From positions 1 through 64,000 of the forward strand of contig NZ_LDJG01000002.1 in assembly GCF_001431425.1 (NCBI RefSeq): a stretch of 64,000 bases of DNA, given 5' to 3'. Origin of the DNA: Stenotrophomonas nitritireducens. GTDB taxonomy: Bacteria; Pseudomonadota; Gammaproteobacteria; Xanthomonadales; Xanthomonadaceae. A program made the translations under genes and the position numbers. Positions 62,642 through 64,000 of this stretch are shown piece by piece. A model generated the notes under the pieces. The model was given only the letters and a program-made list of their open reading frames with translations, made no database searches and was not told the origin of the DNA. Position 1 is the first letter of the stretch. Each line of letters begins with the position of its first letter.

Positions 62642-63624
62642 AGGCCTCCCTGCCGCTTTCCCCGCTGTTCCGGCCAGCTGCGCTGGCCGTGTTGCTGGCC
62701 GCGCTTGCCGCCTGCGGCGGCAATCCCGACACTGCCGCCAAGGACGCCGCCCAGGACAGCCCCGGCCATGCCGATGGCGACGACCACGCCGACGAAGACG
62801 GCGCACCCGAACAGACCACCATCCCGGCCGCGCGCGCGAAGGCCGCCGGCATCGTCAGCGCCGTCGCGGGTCCGGGCACGATCGCCGACGAGCACGACGT
62901 GCAGGGCCTGCTGGCGCCCATCGACGGGCGCATGGCGCAGGTCACCGCGCGTTTCCCCGGCCCGATCCGCGCGCTGCGGGCGAACGTCGGCGACCGCGTG
63001 CGCGCCGGCCAGCCGCTGGCCAGCATCGACAGCAACCTGAGCCTGACCACCTACGGCATCAGCGCGCCGATTTCCGGGGTGGTGCTGTCGCGCCAGGCCC
63101 AGGTGGGCGGCGTCGCCGGCGAAGGCCAGCTGCTGTTCGAGATCGGCGATCTCTCGCAGCTGTGGGTAGACCTGCACATTTTCGGCGCCGATACCCAGCA
63201 CATCACCGCCGGCGTGCCGGTCACCGTCACCCGCATGACCGATGGCGTCAGCCAGGCCACCACGCTCGAGCGCGTGCTGCCGGGCACCGCCACCGCCAGC
63301 CAGAGCACCGTGGCGCGCGCCACGGTGGACAACGCCGACGGCCTGTGGCGGCCGGGCGCGGCGGTGCGTGCGCGCATCGTCGTGGCCAGCACGCCGGCCG
63401 ACATCGTGGTGCCGCTGACCGCGCTGCAGAGCATGGACGGCCGCGACGTGGTGTTCGTGCGCGAGGGCGAAACCTACCAGGCGCGGCCGGTCGCGCTCGG
63501 CGCGCGCGACGCGCGGCAGGTGGCGGTCAGTGCCGGCCTGCAGGCCGGCGAGGAGGTGGTCGTCGAGCAGAGCTATACGGTGAAGGCCGACATCGGCAAG
63601 GCGGGGGCAGGCCATGAGCACTGA
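62638..63624 (+). CDS. czcB: Periplasmic adaptor (CzcB-like) of the metal efflux system
   Basis: 328 residues. The lipobox 'LAALAACGG' makes it a lipoprotein. His/Asp-rich segment 'SPGHADGDDHADEDGAP' follows, as in metal-pump adaptors, then the membrane-fusion fold: barrel-sandwich ('PGPIRALRANVGDRVRAGQP', 'ISAPISGVVLSRQAQVGGV') and beta-barrel ('LSQLWVDLHIFGADTQHI'). The C-terminus 'AGHEH' is also His-bearing. The hairpin domain between the lipoyl halves is very short. It overlaps czcA by 11 bp. Confidence 0.9.
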   Translation: MKASLPLSPLFRPAALAVLLAALAACGGNPDTAAKDAAQDSPGHADGDDHADEDGAPEQTTIPAARAKAAGIVSAVAGPGTIADEHDVQGLLAPIDGRMAQVTARFPGPIRALRANVGDRVRAGQPLASIDSNLSLTTYGISAPISGVVLSRQAQVGGVAGEGQLLFEIGDLSQLWVDLHIFGADTQHITAGVPVTVTRMTDGVSQATTLERVLPGTATASQSTVARATVDNADGLWRPGAAVRARIVVASTPADIVVPLTALQSMDGRDVVFVREGETYQARPVALGARDARQVAVSAGLQAGEEVVVEQSYTVKADIGKAGAGHEH

Positions 63625-64000
63625 CCTCACGCCACGCGCCGGCCTGCTCGAACGCATCGTCGGCGCGGCCATCGCCCATCGCTGGCTGATGCTGCTGCTC
63701 AGCGGCGCACTGGTGCTGCTCGGCGCCTGGAGCTTCACCCGGCTGCCGATCGACGCCACTCCCGACATCACCAACGTGCAGGTGCAGATCAACACCGCCG
63801 CACCGGGCTTCTCGCCGCTGGAGACCGAACAGCGCATCACCTTCCCGGTGGAGACGGTGCTGGCCGGGCTGCCGAAGATGGAGAAGGTGCGTTCGCTGTC
63901 GCGCTATGGGCTGTCGCAGGTGACCGTGGTGTTCGAGGATGGCACGGACATCTACTTCGCCCGCCAGCAGGTGGCCGAACGCCTGCAGCAGGCGCGCTCG
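63614..64000 (+). CDS. czcA: RND heavy-metal efflux pump CzcA-like, 3' end beyond the window
   Basis: The first 129 codons are present. 'LLERIVGAAIAHRWLMLLLS' is the first membrane helix, then 'PIDATPDITNVQVQINTAAP' and 'FPVETVLAGLPKMEKVRSLS' with 'YGLSQVTVVFEDGTDIYFAR' are signatures of the CzcA/CusA heavy-metal RND branch. The pump expels divalent cations by proton antiport. The ATG overlaps the czcB end. The DFE-type metal-specific motif lies beyond the window. Confidence 0.92.
   Translation, partial: MSTDLTPRAGLLERIVGAAIAHRWLMLLLSGALVLLGAWSFTRLPIDATPDITNVQVQINTAAPGFSPLETEQRITFPVETVLAGLPKMEKVRSLSRYGLSQVTVVFEDGTDIYFARQQVAERLQQARS

Overview
The window is high-GC chromosomal DNA from a gammaproteobacterium, most probably a member of the Xanthomonadaceae (Stenotrophomonas / Pseudoxanthomonas / Xanthomonas / Luteimonas relatives). 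The evidence is the gene content (DcaP-type porin beside DUF485-ActP, rsmG-parA-parB, Cdd1-type helix-hairpin-helix protein, several TonB receptors and dipeptidyl-peptidase-type enzymes), GTAG-tetranucleotide REP repeats at the left end, and the 'tctccc...gggagagg' intergenic repeats. No insertion sequence, prophage, integron, CRISPR array, tRNA or rRNA was seen. The genus is inferred, not proven.

Layout. 1-10.5 kb is an acetate block: the tail of a hybrid sensor kinase, a manganese exporter (mntP) behind a yybP-ykoY riboswitch, a chemoreceptor, a NarL-type response regulator, acs, and divergently a porin, a DUF485 protein and the acetate symporter ActP. 10.6-11.6 kb is an atypical class A beta-lactamase-fold serine hydrolase. 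11.7-22.3 kb is a complete trans-4-hydroxyproline operon: a PAS-AraC regulator, then divergently the 2-epimerase, a three-subunit D-hydroxyproline dehydrogenase, the pyrroline-hydroxycarboxylate deaminase and alpha-ketoglutarate semialdehyde dehydrogenase, with a prolidase-like M24 peptidase and an exported S9 (DPP4-like) peptidase appended. 22.7-30.2 kb is one 2497-residue autotransporter built of alternating fibronectin-III and cysteine-pair modules.

30.4-43 kb is on the minus strand. It holds a TonB receptor and a run of genes: an exported beta-lactamase/esterase-fold enzyme, a PfkB sugar kinase, an unusual glycosidase-like/SUMF1 fusion protein, a GH127 beta-L-arabinofuranosidase, a CaiB-type CoA-transferase, transaldolase and a PAP2 phosphatase. 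GH127 enzymes are known for removing L-arabinose from hydroxyproline-linked arabinan, so this block and the hydroxyproline operon may together serve use of plant hydroxyproline-rich glycoprotein; this is inference. 43.2-49.9 kb holds a second TonB receptor, a LysR regulator, a beta-propeller/sodium-solute-symporter fusion and a CitE-like lyase. Similar short sequences lie upstream of the receptor and of the lyase-symporter pair, which suggests one regulon.

50-60.3 kb is mostly housekeeping: exonuclease III, a YmgE-type membrane protein, a phosphopantetheinyl transferase, a urea transporter, rsmG, parA-parB, a Cdd1 protein, then an envelope-sugar trio (UDP-glucuronate 4-epimerase type, GT2, small LAB_N membrane protein) and a DUF885 metallopeptidase-like protein. 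60.4-64 kb begins a heavy-metal efflux operon: a histidine-rich exported protein, czcC, czcB and the start of czcA, which runs off the window.
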